Positions 1 through 8,771 of a stretch of 64,000 bases of DNA are shown here, piece after piece (positions within the stretch are counted from its first letter, which is position 1; each line of letters opens with the position of its first letter). The stretch covers positions 3,407,272 to 3,471,271 of the forward strand of contig NZ_KZ614149.1 of NCBI RefSeq assembly GCF_002886255.1, read 5' to 3'. Source of the stretch: Alteribacillus bidgolensis (GTDB taxonomy: Bacteria; Bacillota; Bacilli; Bacillales; Marinococcaceae). Under the pieces are notes generated by a model. That model did not search any database, was not told where the DNA came from, and was given only the letters and a program-made list of their open reading frames with translations. The translations under genes were made by a program, and so were the position numbers.

Positions 1-1
1 A

Positions 2-364
2 ACAATTAACAGAGCAGCCCTGGAAAACCTTCATATCTGTGGAGCCGAGCGCTTATTATTAAAAACCTCCACTAAGTGCAGCCCGAATACTTTTCCTAAA
101 AGTGTTCCCTGTCTTACGGTAGATGCTGTGGATTTCCTAAAAGAAAGTGATATCAAACTACTGGGGGTCGACGTTCCATCCGTTGATCCGTTAGACAGTA
201 AAGAATTACTGGTTCATCACCAATTGTATAAACACAAAATTAATATCCTGGAAAACGTAAAACTAGACCATATTAAGCCAGGTAAATATGAATTGGCCGC
301 TCTTCCGCTTCCTCTAAAAGAGGGAGATGGAAGCCCGGTTCGTGCAGCCCTTAGGGTGCTTTAG
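2..364 (+). CDS. kynB: Kynurenine formamidase, 3' part
   Basis: This is the C-terminal ~120 residues of a cyclase-family arylformamidase, which hydrolyses N-formylkynurenine to kynurenine and formate. The frame is open from the first bases of the window, so the start and the metal-binding N-terminal motif lie outside. The visible part has the family pattern ERLLLKT, then a block ending in GVDVPSVDP, and a C-terminal PLPLKEGDGSPVRAAL segment. The stop is followed by a Shine-Dalgarno site and kynA 27 bp later, so the two are very likely co-transcribed. The identification rests on the recognised motifs and on the kynA neighbour. Confidence 0.85.
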   Translation, partial: TINRAALENLHICGAERLLLKTSTKCSPNTFPKSVPCLTVDAVDFLKESDIKLLGVDVPSVDPLDSKELLVHHQLYKHKINILENVKLDHIKPGKYELAALPLPLKEGDGSPVRAALRVL

Positions 365-391
365 TAAAAAGTAATGTTGAGGAGTGATTAG

Positions 392-1225
392 ATGAAAAAT
401 CCAACTAACAACGAAAACAATATTGAAACGAACTTTAAGGAAAAGATGACCTATGGAGAATATTTGCAGCTTGATTCCTTACTCTCAAGCCAGAACAGAT
501 TATCTGGTCACCATGACGAAATGCTTTTTATTATCATTCATCAGGTAAGTGAACTTTGGATGAAGTTAATACTGCATGAGCTGAATGCTGCAATAGAAGC
601 TATCAAAAAAGATCATTTATCTGTCAGCTTTAAAAAACTGGCTCGCGTATCACAAATCCAATTTCAAATAATACAGGCTTGGGATGTTCTGTCTACGTTA
701 ACCCCATCTGAATACCTTGAATTTAGAGACTCTCTAGGAAGTGCTTCTGGCTTCCAATCTTATCAGTATAGATTAATTGAATTTGCTTTAGGTTATAAAT
801 CAGATTTCATTCTAAAGATTTATGAAAAGGACACAAAACTACACCAGAAGTTAGAACAGGCTTATAGAGCACCCAGCCTTTACGATGTTTCTATCTCCGC
901 CTTAAAAAGGGCAGGCTTCGACATTTCCGATGACATTCTGAAAAGAGATGTTTCTAAAGCTTATACATTTGATGAGAGTGTACATAAAGCTTGGAAAGAG
1001 GTTTATCTAAACACAGAGGATTACTGGGACCTATACCAACTTGCCGAAAAACTTGTTGACATTGAAGACCGTTTTCAACAATGGCGTTTCCGTCACATGA
1101 AGACGGTGGAAAGAATTATAGGTTTTAAAACAGGAACGGGCGGGTCATCAGGTGTTCATTATTTAAAAAAGGTTTTAGACCAAAGATTTTTTCCAGAACT
1201 ATGGGATTTGCGGTCAGAATTGTAG
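392..1225 (+). CDS. kynA: Tryptophan 2,3-dioxygenase
   Basis: This heme enzyme opens the indole ring of L-tryptophan to N-formylkynurenine, the first step of the kynurenine pathway. The protein has 277 residues, the usual bacterial length. It shows the N-terminal YGEYLQLDSLLSSQ segment, the HHDEMLFIIIHQVSELWMKL block, a substrate-side SGFQSYQYRLIEF block, and near the C-terminus FRHMKTVERIIG followed by GTGGSSG; His235 is the expected axial heme ligand. The ATG follows GAGGAGTG at good distance. Kynurenine formamidase is directly upstream, so the operon converts tryptophan to kynurenine; a kynureninase gene may lie before the window. Confidence 0.95.
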   Translation: MKNPTNNENNIETNFKEKMTYGEYLQLDSLLSSQNRLSGHHDEMLFIIIHQVSELWMKLILHELNAAIEAIKKDHLSVSFKKLARVSQIQFQIIQAWDVLSTLTPSEYLEFRDSLGSASGFQSYQYRLIEFALGYKSDFILKIYEKDTKLHQKLEQAYRAPSLYDVSISALKRAGFDISDDILKRDVSKAYTFDESVHKAWKEVYLNTEDYWDLYQLAEKLVDIEDRFQQWRFRHMKTVERIIGFKTGTGGSSGVHYLKKVLDQRFFPELWDLRSEL

Positions 1226-1286
1226 GCAGGAATCTTAATAAAAACCCATATGCTATGATTACAACGATTGAGGAAAGGATGATTAA

Positions 1287-2714
1287 ATGTCTGTTCCGAA
1301 CGTAAGGGAAATCAAGGTAAAACAGCATCGAAAAAAGTTTGAGATGCCGGATGTAGTAGTCATTTTGTTTGGTTTTTTGCTATTAGCCTTTATTGTTTCG
1401 TTCATACTGCCCTCTGGGGCTTATGAGCGGGTGGAAAGAAACGGGGTAACCCAAGTAGACCCAGAGACTTTTCAATACATACCAATGGAGCCGCTTTCTA
1501 TCCTAGATATCTTTTCATCCATACAGATAGGGCTTGTCAACGCCTCAAGCATTATATTTTTAATTTTAATTGTCGGTGGAACTATTAAAGTGATTGAATC
1601 GACAGGGGCCATTAATGCAGGAATCCATTCTTTTATTACAAAATCAAAAGGGAACTATCAATTATTAATTTTTACATTCTGCACTATGTTTGCCCTTCTT
1701 GCCTCTTTAGGGATTGCTCCTAACCTTGCCATCGCTTTTGTTCCGATAGGGCTTTTGTTAGCTCGTTCTTTAAAATTGGATCCCATTGTTGGAGTGGCAA
1801 TGGTTTTTCTCGGAGCCTATGCAGGTTTTAGCGGCGGGGTATTCGACCCTGTAGTTACTGTCATGGGGCAGACGATCGCAGAACTGCCCCTCTTTTCTGG
1901 ATACCTATTTCGAATGGCTATATTTGCAGCCTTCTTATCTATTACAATAATATACATTTGCTTATACGCAAAAAAAATAAGAAATAATCCTGCTAAAAGC
2001 TTCATGGGAGCAGATTCCTTTTCTGAACATCTCGAAGAAAATGTTTATATGGAAGAGAACACTTTTACGAGCCGTCATATGATTGTTCTCTTATTATTCT
2101 TTTTATCTATTGGTTTGTTTGTATACGGTGCGTTTTCGTTTGGCTGGTCTATAAATGAGCTTGCAGCAATCTTTCTCATGCTCGGTATAGCTGTTGCTTT
2201 CATAATGAAGATCTCTCCAAATGGTTTAGTGAAGAGGTTTATGGACGGGGTAAGAGAAGTGGTGTACGGTGCTCTAGTCATAGGAATAGCAGGAGCTATT
2301 ATAGTTCTGCTTAATGAAGCGCAAATTGTAGATACCATAGTACACTTCACTGCTTCTTCTTTAGAGGGGTTTTCACCAAGTGCAGCAATGCTGCTGTTGT
2401 ATATTTTTAATTTGGTATTTAATGGATTGATTACATCGGGAACAGGGCAGGCAGCTATTGTTATGCCAATTATGGTTCCTATAGGTGATATGCTGGAAGT
2501 GACCAGGCAGTCCGTGTTTATTACCTTTAAATTAGGAGATGCGGTAACCAATATCATTACACCGCTGTCCGGAACACTAATGGCTTGCCTGGCAATAGCA
2601 AAAGTATCCTTCATTGACTGGATTAAATTTACTTTCCCATTATTCCTTCTCTGGCTTGTCCTGGGAGCAATATTTATAGGCATTGCCGTTTCAATAAATT
2701 ATGGCCCATTATAA
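1287..2714 (+). CDS. YfcC/DcuC-family membrane transporter
   Basis: A 475-residue integral membrane protein of the YfcC type (Pfam DcuC-like, PF03606), usually annotated as a basic amino acid antiporter or C4-dicarboxylate-like carrier. About 12 hydrophobic segments are visible, with a charged cytoplasmic loop around residues 230-255. Family features are an N-terminal FILPSGAYERV block after the first helix and a GLITSGTGQAAIVMPIM block near residue 395. The RBS AGGAAAGG precedes the ATG. It sits between kynA and an M20 peptidase on the same strand, so it may move kynurenine-related or other amino acid products; substrate is not predictable from sequence. Confidence 0.8.
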   Translation: MSVPNVREIKVKQHRKKFEMPDVVVILFGFLLLAFIVSFILPSGAYERVERNGVTQVDPETFQYIPMEPLSILDIFSSIQIGLVNASSIIFLILIVGGTIKVIESTGAINAGIHSFITKSKGNYQLLIFTFCTMFALLASLGIAPNLAIAFVPIGLLLARSLKLDPIVGVAMVFLGAYAGFSGGVFDPVVTVMGQTIAELPLFSGYLFRMAIFAAFLSITIIYICLYAKKIRNNPAKSFMGADSFSEHLEENVYMEENTFTSRHMIVLLLFFLSIGLFVYGAFSFGWSINELAAIFLMLGIAVAFIMKISPNGLVKRFMDGVREVVYGALVIGIAGAIIVLLNEAQIVDTIVHFTASSLEGFSPSAAMLLLYIFNLVFNGLITSGTGQAAIVMPIMVPIGDMLEVTRQSVFITFKLGDAVTNIITPLSGTLMACLAIAKVSFIDWIKFTFPLFLLWLVLGAIFIGIAVSINYGPL

Positions 2715-2809
2715 AATATTGTTTTTTGAAAATTTTATTATTTTAGCACTTTTCTCTTAGTATGCTGCAAGGCACTATGGCGAAATTATAACAAGGGAGT
2801 AATCATTAT

Positions 2810-3961
2810 ATGAGTAAAAAGGCAGTACTGGACTTTATTGACGATAATAAACAGCCGATGCTGAACCTCTGGGAACAGGTGGTGAACATTGAAAGCGGCC
2901 CCGATCAGAAGAAAGGAACAGATGCCATTTTAATGTTATTAAAAAAAATCCTAGAAGATGAAGGATTTCATACACGTATGGTTTCCTATGACAAAGCCGG
3001 AAATACTCTAATTGCGGAATTTGGAAACCAGATTCTTTCAAAGCCAATTGCATTTATTGGTCACGTTGATACTGTTTTTTCTAAAGGATTTTTATTAAAT
3101 CACCCTTTCCGGCTGGAAGATGGAAAAGCTTATGGTCCTGGAATACTTGATATGAAAGGGGGAATTGTATCCACAATTTATGTGCTAAAAGCATTAAGGT
3201 CAATTCATTATGATAAGCATCCTTTAAAGGTTATTATTGTAGGTGATGAGGAGACCGCTCATATTCATTCCGCCTGCAAAGAGTTATTAGTTAATGAACT
3301 AAAGGGCTGTATGTGCGCTTTTAATACCGAAACAGGAAATTTAGAAAATCAATTAGCTATTGGAAGAGCTGGAGGTGCTGCATACGAACTCGAAGTCGAA
3401 GGTGTAGCCAGCCATACTGGCATGGACTGGCAAAGTGGAAGAAATGCGATTATTGAACTTTCCCGAAAGATGCTAGAGATAGACGCGGCTTCGTGCTTTG
3501 AAGAGGGTTATACTTTTAATGTTACCCTTGTAGAGGGAGGAGCCGCAGTAAACACATGCCCTGATTATGCGAAAGCGACCATCGGAGTAAGATACCAGAC
3601 AAAATCCCAACAAGAACTGACCAACCAAAAATTAAAAGAAATTGCATCACGTTCCTATATCCAGGGAACAACATCAATATTAACTTACAAAGGCGGATTC
3701 GATCCGATGGAAGTAACCGAAGCAAGTAAAGATTTGTTTGAAATTATTAGAAAGAGCGCCAAAGAAATTGGTACTCAACAGCCTGGCTCATTTTTCAGCC
3801 AAGGAAGTTCAGATTCTTCTTATGCGGTTGCAGCCGGTGTTCCAACGGTTTGTGCCCTCGGACCTCAAGGAGAAGGCAACCATACTCCAGACGAATATGC
3901 TGTAGTTGATTCTATATTCACTAGAAGTAAACTGATTGCCGCTACTATTCTAAACCTATAA
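2810..3961 (+). CDS. M20 family metallopeptidase (CPG2-like)
   Basis: A 383-residue di-zinc exopeptidase or amidohydrolase of the M20A glutamate carboxypeptidase type. Metal and catalytic residues are all present: GHVDTV (His85, catalytic Asp87), DMKGG (Asp114), GDEE (catalytic Glu147, metal Glu148), NTET (Glu174) and a C-terminal GNHTPDE. The dimerisation-domain His is in SHTGMDWQSG (His202). The absence of a signal peptide points to the cytoplasm. It follows the YfcC-type transporter with a 95-bp gap. A transporter plus M20 peptidase pair suggests uptake and hydrolysis of an acylated or peptidic amino acid; the real substrate is unknown. Confidence 0.85.
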   Translation: MSKKAVLDFIDDNKQPMLNLWEQVVNIESGPDQKKGTDAILMLLKKILEDEGFHTRMVSYDKAGNTLIAEFGNQILSKPIAFIGHVDTVFSKGFLLNHPFRLEDGKAYGPGILDMKGGIVSTIYVLKALRSIHYDKHPLKVIIVGDEETAHIHSACKELLVNELKGCMCAFNTETGNLENQLAIGRAGGAAYELEVEGVASHTGMDWQSGRNAIIELSRKMLEIDAASCFEEGYTFNVTLVEGGAAVNTCPDYAKATIGVRYQTKSQQELTNQKLKEIASRSYIQGTTSILTYKGGFDPMEVTEASKDLFEIIRKSAKEIGTQQPGSFFSQGSSDSSYAVAAGVPTVCALGPQGEGNHTPDEYAVVDSIFTRSKLIAATILNL

Positions 3962-4243
3962 AAGATAATTTCATCAGCTTTTACATTTTTTCTACAATGC
4001 ACATCCATTTAAGAGTTAGGTAAAACTATAATCATTAATACTTCTTTAAGTTGTTCATTTAAAGAAGAAGCTGGCATGTAACCGAGTGATTGATTTTTCA
4101 TTCTATACAAACGCTTAGAATAACATAACGGGCATTTCTAAAACTCGGCAGCTTAAGCCCTGCCGTTACTTTATCAACTCTTTAAACCAATTTGATGTTT
4201 GCCAATATTGATTGCGATGATTAAACTGACTTTCTTTTACCCT

Positions 4244-4378
4244 TTACTCTATATCCAATGTTACAGCTGCCAACGCTGCCTGAGGTTGTGCAGCTGTAAA
4301 GGTATCATTTGAAAATGCTGTATAAATATCCCCGCTGGTATTCTCCCATCCAATAAACAATTTTTCACGATTTCTTCT
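4244..4378 (-). pseudogene. Possible decayed ORF remnant in a 690-bp gap
   Basis: The gap from 3962 to 4653 has no intact gene. On the minus strand about 43 codons are open without a start codon, ending at a TAA, with protein-like composition (contains LFIGWENTSGD and AAQPQAALAAVTLD). This looks like the C-terminal end of a lost gene, but the family is not recognised. Elsewhere in the gap a hairpin of CTTCTTTAA with TTTAAAGAAG lies near 4050-4068; it has no T-run. Nothing else is supported here. Confidence 0.25.
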
Positions 4379-4653
4379 TTATCATCTTAACATTGAGCAG
4401 TCTTATTTTTATTCAATTAAAAAATGATTAAACATAATAACGGATATATCATTGTGACATATATTAACTTTATTATCGTCTCTTCGTTCATTAAATAAAT
4501 CTCAAATTTTGTATAAATTTGTATGCTCTAAGGCTGTTTAAGTCCCCGCCGGTTCGAACAGAAAGTGTTTTATCCTTGCCTGTAATGGTAAACACCAACT
4601 CGTATTTCTGAGAGCCTCTAACACATAATAAAATTGAGGAGGGAGGCTTTTTT

Positions 4654-5088
4654 ATGGGGACCGTTGTATCTTTAGAACCGCATCGTTTAAAAAAAGAATG
4701 GGAAGAAGAGAAAAAGCTCTTACAAGAACTCCGGGTTGAAGAAATCAAGTCTACAGCAGAAAATATATTTGTTCCGGTATTCAGTCGTTTTCACTTTCCA
4801 TATTCTTTCTTAGAAGAGGCCTGTATGGACCTTGCGCTTGAAGCGTTTTTATCTGGCGGAAAGTTCAGCAGGTATGTGGACAATGGTGAATTAGCGTTTC
4901 GCTTTAAAATGCAAGCGGTGCTTGCGATTAGCAGCATAACCACTGAGTTATACGAATTTATGAGCGGATGGGTAGAAGAACCGGCTGCTCAAAGGTCTGA
5001 TCTTAAAGAAATAGTGGAATGCTTTGTGACGTATTGGTGGAAAAGAGGTCTTGAAGCTGGAACAAAAAGACACCTATTACGCCTTTAA
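4654..5088 (+). CDS. ybaK: YbaK family protein (DUF2521)
   Basis: A 144-residue soluble protein of unknown function. It is charged at the N-terminus (VVSLEPHRLKKEWEEEKKLL) and helical throughout, with a tryptophan-rich C-terminal end. Assignment rests mainly on position: in Bacillus subtilis ybaK lies directly before cwlD, salA, gerD, kbaA and pdaB, and the same order and orientations are seen here. The ATG is preceded by an unusually strong GAGGAGGGAGG. It is likely co-transcribed with cwlD 68 bp downstream. Confidence 0.7.
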   Translation: MGTVVSLEPHRLKKEWEEEKKLLQELRVEEIKSTAENIFVPVFSRFHFPYSFLEEACMDLALEAFLSGGKFSRYVDNGELAFRFKMQAVLAISSITTELYEFMSGWVEEPAAQRSDLKEIVECFVTYWWKRGLEAGTKRHLLRL

Positions 5089-5156
5089 ACAGGAATACTT
5101 GGCCCGCTCTTTCATATATATGATACAAGCTAGAGAATGAAAAGGAGCGGGCATGT

Positions 5157-5870
5157 ATGAAAAAATGGCTTGGAATTGCCATTCTATTCATAGTATTAGC
5201 TGGAACTGCCTTGTTTATGCATGAGCGGTTTATGACGAAAGATTCAATGACAAATTGGCATGTTCCATTATCCGGAAAAGTGATCATTTTAGATCCTGGA
5301 CATGGTGGAGTTGATGGAGGGTCTTCAAGCAAGGATGGTGTATTGGAAAAGGAAGTCGCTCTTAATATTTCATTAATGCTTCGAGAATATCTTCAGGAAG
5401 CTGGAGCGCTTGTATTCATGACCAGAGAAGGCGATTATGATCTTGCCAGAGAGGGTTTAAAAGGGTACAGCAAACGAAAAAAAGAGGATTTAAACAAACG
5501 TGCTGAAATTGTAAATGAGAGCGGCGGCGATGTATTTGTGAGCCTTCATTTAAATGCTGTTCCTTCTTCACGGTGGAATGGTGCTCAAACGTTTTATCAT
5601 CCGAGAGTTCCTGATAATAAAAAATTAGCCAATCTCATTCAAGAAGAAATGATGAACAATTTGGAAAATTCAAGCAGGACGACAAAACCTATTAAGGAGT
5701 TATTCATTTTAAGACAAGCGGACATACCAGGGGTGTTGGTAGAAGCTGGATTTTTATCGAATCCAAGTGATGCCTCCTATTTAAAAACGGAAGAATACCA
5801 AAATAAAGTTGCATTATCTATTTATCGTGGATTGCTGCGTTATTATGCTGGAGAAGAAATAAAGGAATAA
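5157..5870 (+). CDS. cwlD: N-acetylmuramoyl-L-alanine amidase CwlD
   Basis: CwlD removes the peptide stem from muramic acid in the spore cortex; this creates muramic delta-lactam, needed for cortex lysis during germination. The protein has 237 residues, matching the Bacillus subtilis enzyme. An N-terminal membrane anchor (residues 4-21) is followed by an Amidase_3 domain with zinc ligands in DPGHGG (His49) and KEVALN (Glu66), a later His in SLHLNA and the catalytic Glu in VEAGFLSNP. RBS AAAAGGAG precedes the ATG. It acts in the forespore compartment or intermembrane space together with PdaA. Confidence 0.95.
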   Translation: MKKWLGIAILFIVLAGTALFMHERFMTKDSMTNWHVPLSGKVIILDPGHGGVDGGSSSKDGVLEKEVALNISLMLREYLQEAGALVFMTREGDYDLAREGLKGYSKRKKEDLNKRAEIVNESGGDVFVSLHLNAVPSSRWNGAQTFYHPRVPDNKKLANLIQEEMMNNLENSSRTTKPIKELFILRQADIPGVLVEAGFLSNPSDASYLKTEEYQNKVALSIYRGLLRYYAGEEIKE

Positions 5871-5954
5871 TAATTGTAAACGTTTGAAAGAGGGGGAGGG
5901 AAAACGGTATGCTATACTTAGAATAATTTTAGTGCCAATTAAAGGATGGTGTCC

Positions 5955-7013
5955 GTGTTGTTAAGTGAAGATAAGGTTTTTGATACATTAAAAAACATAA
6001 AAGATCCCGATCTGCAAAAAAGCATTGTAGAAACAGGCGGAGTTCGGGAAATGAAAATAAAAGAAGATAACGTGAGTTTGAAAATTGCACTAGCCCGTAC
6101 AGGAACTGCTGAGCAAATGCAATTACAACAGCAAATTGTACAAGCTGTAAAAGAAGCAGGCGCGGAATCCGTTGGATTAAGGTTTGATACATTGGGGGAA
6201 GAGGAAGTAAAACAGCATGGCGGCTCCTCACAGTCACAAGAAGAAAAAACTTCGCTGCTCTCAAAAGAAAATAAGACTAAATTTATTGCCGTGACAAGCG
6301 GAAAAGGCGGCGTCGGAAAATCGACAGTTTCTGTAAATATCGCTACAGCAATGGCCAGGGCCGGAAAAAAAGTCGGTATTATCGATGCAGATATTTATGG
6401 ATTTAGTGTTCCTGATATGATGGGGATAGATCAGCGCCCTACCGTGAAAGGCGAAACGATTTATCCAGTAGAGCGCTTTGGAGTAAAAGTGATTTCCATG
6501 GGCTTTTTTGTAGAAGATAATGCACCGGTTATTTGGAGAGGGCCAATGCTTGGAAAAATGCTTAATAATTTCTTTAATGAAGTAGAATGGGGCGAGCTTG
6601 ACTACTTAATTCTTGATCTGCCGCCTGGAACAGGGGATGTGGCTCTTGATATTCACACGATGCTGCCAGAGTGTAAAGAACTGATTGTAAGCACTCCACA
6701 CGCAACAGCAGCATTTGTTGCTGCACGTGCGGGAGCTATGGCAATAAAGACAAATCATGAGATCCTTGGCGTGATTGAAAATATGGCTTATTTTGAAAGC
6801 AAACTTACTGGAGAAAAGGAGTATGTATTTGGACAAGGAGGCGGGGAACGTTTAACCGAAGAACTAAAAACCGAACTTCTTGGACAAATTCCATTGGGAC
6901 AACCAGATATAGATGAAGAAAATTTTGCACCTTCAGTGTACGATAGGGAACATCCAATCGGAGCAATTTATGCAAATATAGCAGATCGTATTATTGAAAA
7001 AATCGGTAAATAA
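5955..7013 (+). CDS. salA: Mrp/NBP35-family ATPase SalA
   Basis: A P-loop ATPase of the Mrp/ApbC family. In Bacillus subtilis SalA represses scoC and so raises exoprotease expression; relatives carry Fe-S clusters. The N-terminal ~90 residues form a MIP18/DUF59 domain, then the deviant Walker A motif SGKGGVGKS (residues 115-123) and a DLPPGTGD block. The GTG at 5955 is chosen over an ATG nine bases upstream because the latter lies inside the Shine-Dalgarno AAAGGATG; the resulting 352-residue length equals that of B. subtilis SalA. The C-terminal CxxC of iron-sulphur carriers is not seen, in line with a SalA rather than scaffold role. Confidence 0.9.
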   Translation: MLLSEDKVFDTLKNIKDPDLQKSIVETGGVREMKIKEDNVSLKIALARTGTAEQMQLQQQIVQAVKEAGAESVGLRFDTLGEEEVKQHGGSSQSQEEKTSLLSKENKTKFIAVTSGKGGVGKSTVSVNIATAMARAGKKVGIIDADIYGFSVPDMMGIDQRPTVKGETIYPVERFGVKVISMGFFVEDNAPVIWRGPMLGKMLNNFFNEVEWGELDYLILDLPPGTGDVALDIHTMLPECKELIVSTPHATAAFVAARAGAMAIKTNHEILGVIENMAYFESKLTGEKEYVFGQGGGERLTEELKTELLGQIPLGQPDIDEENFAPSVYDREHPIGAIYANIADRIIEKIGK

Positions 7014-7019
7014 ATTCAC

Positions 7020-7058
7020 AAAAAGCACCAAAAGGAGGTTTCTCCTGAGGTGCTTTTT
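7020..7058. terminator. Bidirectional terminator between salA and gerD
   Basis: Perfect stem AAAAAGCACC / GGTGCTTTTT with a nested inner stem AGGAG / CTCCT. The A-tract and T-tract on the two sides let it serve the convergent genes salA (+) and gerD (-). Confidence 0.9.
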
Positions 7059-7061
7059 GTA

Positions 7062-7703
7062 TTAACCGCCGCCGCTGCCTCCGCCAGATCCGCTTCCACC
7101 GCCGGAACCACTTTCTTCACCACCTTGACCTTGTTTACTATCTTCTTTTTTCATTTGTTCTTCGGCGATTTTTGCTAGGATTTCACTGATTTTAGCTTTA
7201 AAGTGCGGACTTTCAAACGCTTCTGTCATGATAGTCATGACTTGCTGCCTGTATTCCTTTCCTTTTAAAAGCTCTAACGTGGCTTTTTCCATCTCCGGGT
7301 CTTTCATGACGTCCATCAGCATTGTCTGGTATTCAGGATCTTTCATAAGTCCTTTTAATAATTTTTCGTTTTCTTCTTGCATACTATCTGCTAAAGCTTT
7401 GGAAAACTCAGGATCTTTCATCATCTCCTGCCAGAAAGTTTTCCCTTTATCTGATGTCATCGTGTCTTCAATAGATTTTTTTACCGTTTCCTGTTCGATG
7501 ACAATGCTTTTCTTCATTTCCTCATCACTTAAAATTTCACGGATAGCACTTTTTCCGTCATCCGTTTTTAACAAATCAACAAGCATCTTTTTCGTTTCCT
7601 CATAATCGGATTGCCCTCCGCCTTGTTCTTCTGCTGCAGCGGCGCATCCTAATAACAGGCAAAAGCAGATAACAGCAGTTAAGCCAGCTTTTACATAACG
7701 CAT
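7062..7703 (-). CDS. gerD: Spore germination lipoprotein GerD
   Basis: GerD is an inner spore membrane lipoprotein that clusters GerA-type nutrient receptors into the germinosome. The 213-residue product begins with a lipoprotein signal peptide and lipobox LLGC (Cys20), then a long charged helical domain with repeating 'MKDPE' segments (at least four between residues 85 and 150), and ends in a Gly/Ser-rich tail of about 25 residues. Family, length, neighbours and orientation (convergent with salA) all match the Bacillus locus. Expression is probably forespore-specific: a sigma-G-type promoter lies just upstream. Confidence 0.93.
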   Translation of the reverse strand: MRYVKAGLTAVICFCLLLGCAAAAEEQGGGQSDYEETKKMLVDLLKTDDGKSAIREILSDEEMKKSIVIEQETVKKSIEDTMTSDKGKTFWQEMMKDPEFSKALADSMQEENEKLLKGLMKDPEYQTMLMDVMKDPEMEKATLELLKGKEYRQQVMTIMTEAFESPHFKAKISEILAKIAEEQMKKEDSKQGQGGEESGSGGGSGSGGGSGGG

Positions 7704-7804
7704 AATAATGCGCTCCTTTCTGCATATCCTCTCCCATAAATTGACTGCTGTATTGGCAGTCCGTTGACATATTTAAGCTTTGTTTTATATACAATTCACA
7801 TTAA

Positions 7805-7835
7805 TAATATGGCTGAGATGTGAAAAAATTATGCA
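7805..7835 (-). promoter_or_regulatory. Sigma-G-type promoter for gerD
   Basis: Read on the minus strand, TGCATA, an 18-bp spacer and CATATTA match the sigma-G pattern TGHATA-N18-CATHHTA. It lies ~100 bp before the gerD start. gerD is a known sigma-G gene in Bacillus, which agrees. Confidence 0.7.
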
Positions 7836-7928
7836 CAAAAGTAAGCGTGTATAGCTTTTTTTTCGTTACATTGGTAAAATCATTACGGTGGCTAATTTAG
7901 ACAGGTTTTATTGAGGAGCGCGATCTTT

Positions 7929-8540
7929 TTGAATGCAAGAAAGCTTGTTTACTTATTTTTCTCTACTTTATTGATAGGAGCTTCTAGCGGAGCCATAGTG
8001 GGAGTTCTTTTAGATCTTGAAACATACATCAGCGGAGGTATATTAAATTTTATATTCGGAGTATTGTGGATGTTTGGTATCAGTGCAGCCATTAGTTTGG
8101 TGGCACAGATGGGGTATTTTGCATATTTGACTTTGCACCGATTTGCGCTTGGTTTATTTAAGTCAGTCAAACTGTGGAACTGGGTCCAAATCGTATTGAT
8201 TTTATTTGTTCTGTTTGATTTAATTTACTTGCGTTATGTTGCATTTGCTTCTGAAGAGGAAACGATAGCAGGATACGTAATTATGCCTTTATTGCTTTTC
8301 GTTTACTGTATTCTTGTCGCTTTTCGCAAACAACAAGAAACAAACAAAGAAGCATTTGTTCCTGCATTGTTTTTTATGTTTGCAGTCACGACCATAGAGT
8401 GGGTCCCTGCCTTAACGGTAGAAACGGTAAATGAAACAAAGTGGCTGTGGATTTACCTGACTCCATTGATTACAGCCAATACTTGGCAGCTTCTTATTTT
8501 ACACCGTTTAACAGGCGGGTCTTTACGTACAAACAAATAA
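7929..8540 (+). CDS. kbaA: KinB-signalling pathway activation protein
   Basis: A polytopic membrane protein of 203 residues with about six hydrophobic segments. In Bacillus subtilis KbaA is needed for KinB-dependent activation of the Spo0A phosphorelay. The start is set at TTG 7929, 10 bp after GAGGAG; an upstream in-frame TTG at 7911 overlaps that ribosome-binding site. Identity rests on size, topology and conserved position between gerD and pdaB. A strong terminator follows the stop directly. Confidence 0.85.
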   Translation: MNARKLVYLFFSTLLIGASSGAIVGVLLDLETYISGGILNFIFGVLWMFGISAAISLVAQMGYFAYLTLHRFALGLFKSVKLWNWVQIVLILFVLFDLIYLRYVAFASEEETIAGYVIMPLLLFVYCILVAFRKQQETNKEAFVPALFFMFAVTTIEWVPALTVETVNETKWLWIYLTPLITANTWQLLILHRLTGGSLRTNK

Positions 8541-8575
8541 AACCACAGCGTGTAACCATCAAGCTGTGGTTTTTT
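8540..8575 (+). terminator. Terminator of kbaA
   Basis: Stem AAACCACAGC / GCTGTGGTTT with a 13-nt loop followed by a T-run. Confidence 0.9.
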
Positions 8576-8616
8576 GGTTTTACGCTGTTAGAGCTTCCAA
8601 ATACCGCCGTTGTCCC

Positions 8617-8732
8617 AGAAACATACTTTCACACGATGTGGTGACTTTTACGTTGACTTAAACAGGATGTGTTGACTTCTGCCTGGTACAGGACGTTCAC
8701 GAACTTAGCAGAAGTTCTTTTACCTAGACGTT
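8617..8732 (+). repeat. Dispersed repeat R2, copy A
   Basis: This segment shares blocks with 40386-40462: CGATGTG followed by CTTTTACG, then ACGTTCAC, AAC, GCAGAA and GTTCTTTT in the same order. Copy A carries about 35 extra bases in the middle. It lies in the gap between kbaA and pdaB with no gene. Function unknown. Confidence 0.6.
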
Positions 8733-8771
8733 TCCTTTATTCTTGCGGCAAGCAAAGTTTTTTTATGACAA

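Noticed and set aside
2075..2683. 202-codon antisense frame within the YfcC-type gene
   Set aside because: Shadow of a hydrophobic coding sequence; composition and lack of RBS argue against a gene.
4530..4560. GGTTCGAAC-like T-loop sequence before ybaK
   Set aside because: No acceptor stem, anticodon arm or CCA around it; not a tRNA.
5875..5892. TTGTAAACGTTTGAAA before salA as a CcpA cre site
   Set aside because: At least two key positions of the cre consensus are mismatched; not strong enough to call.
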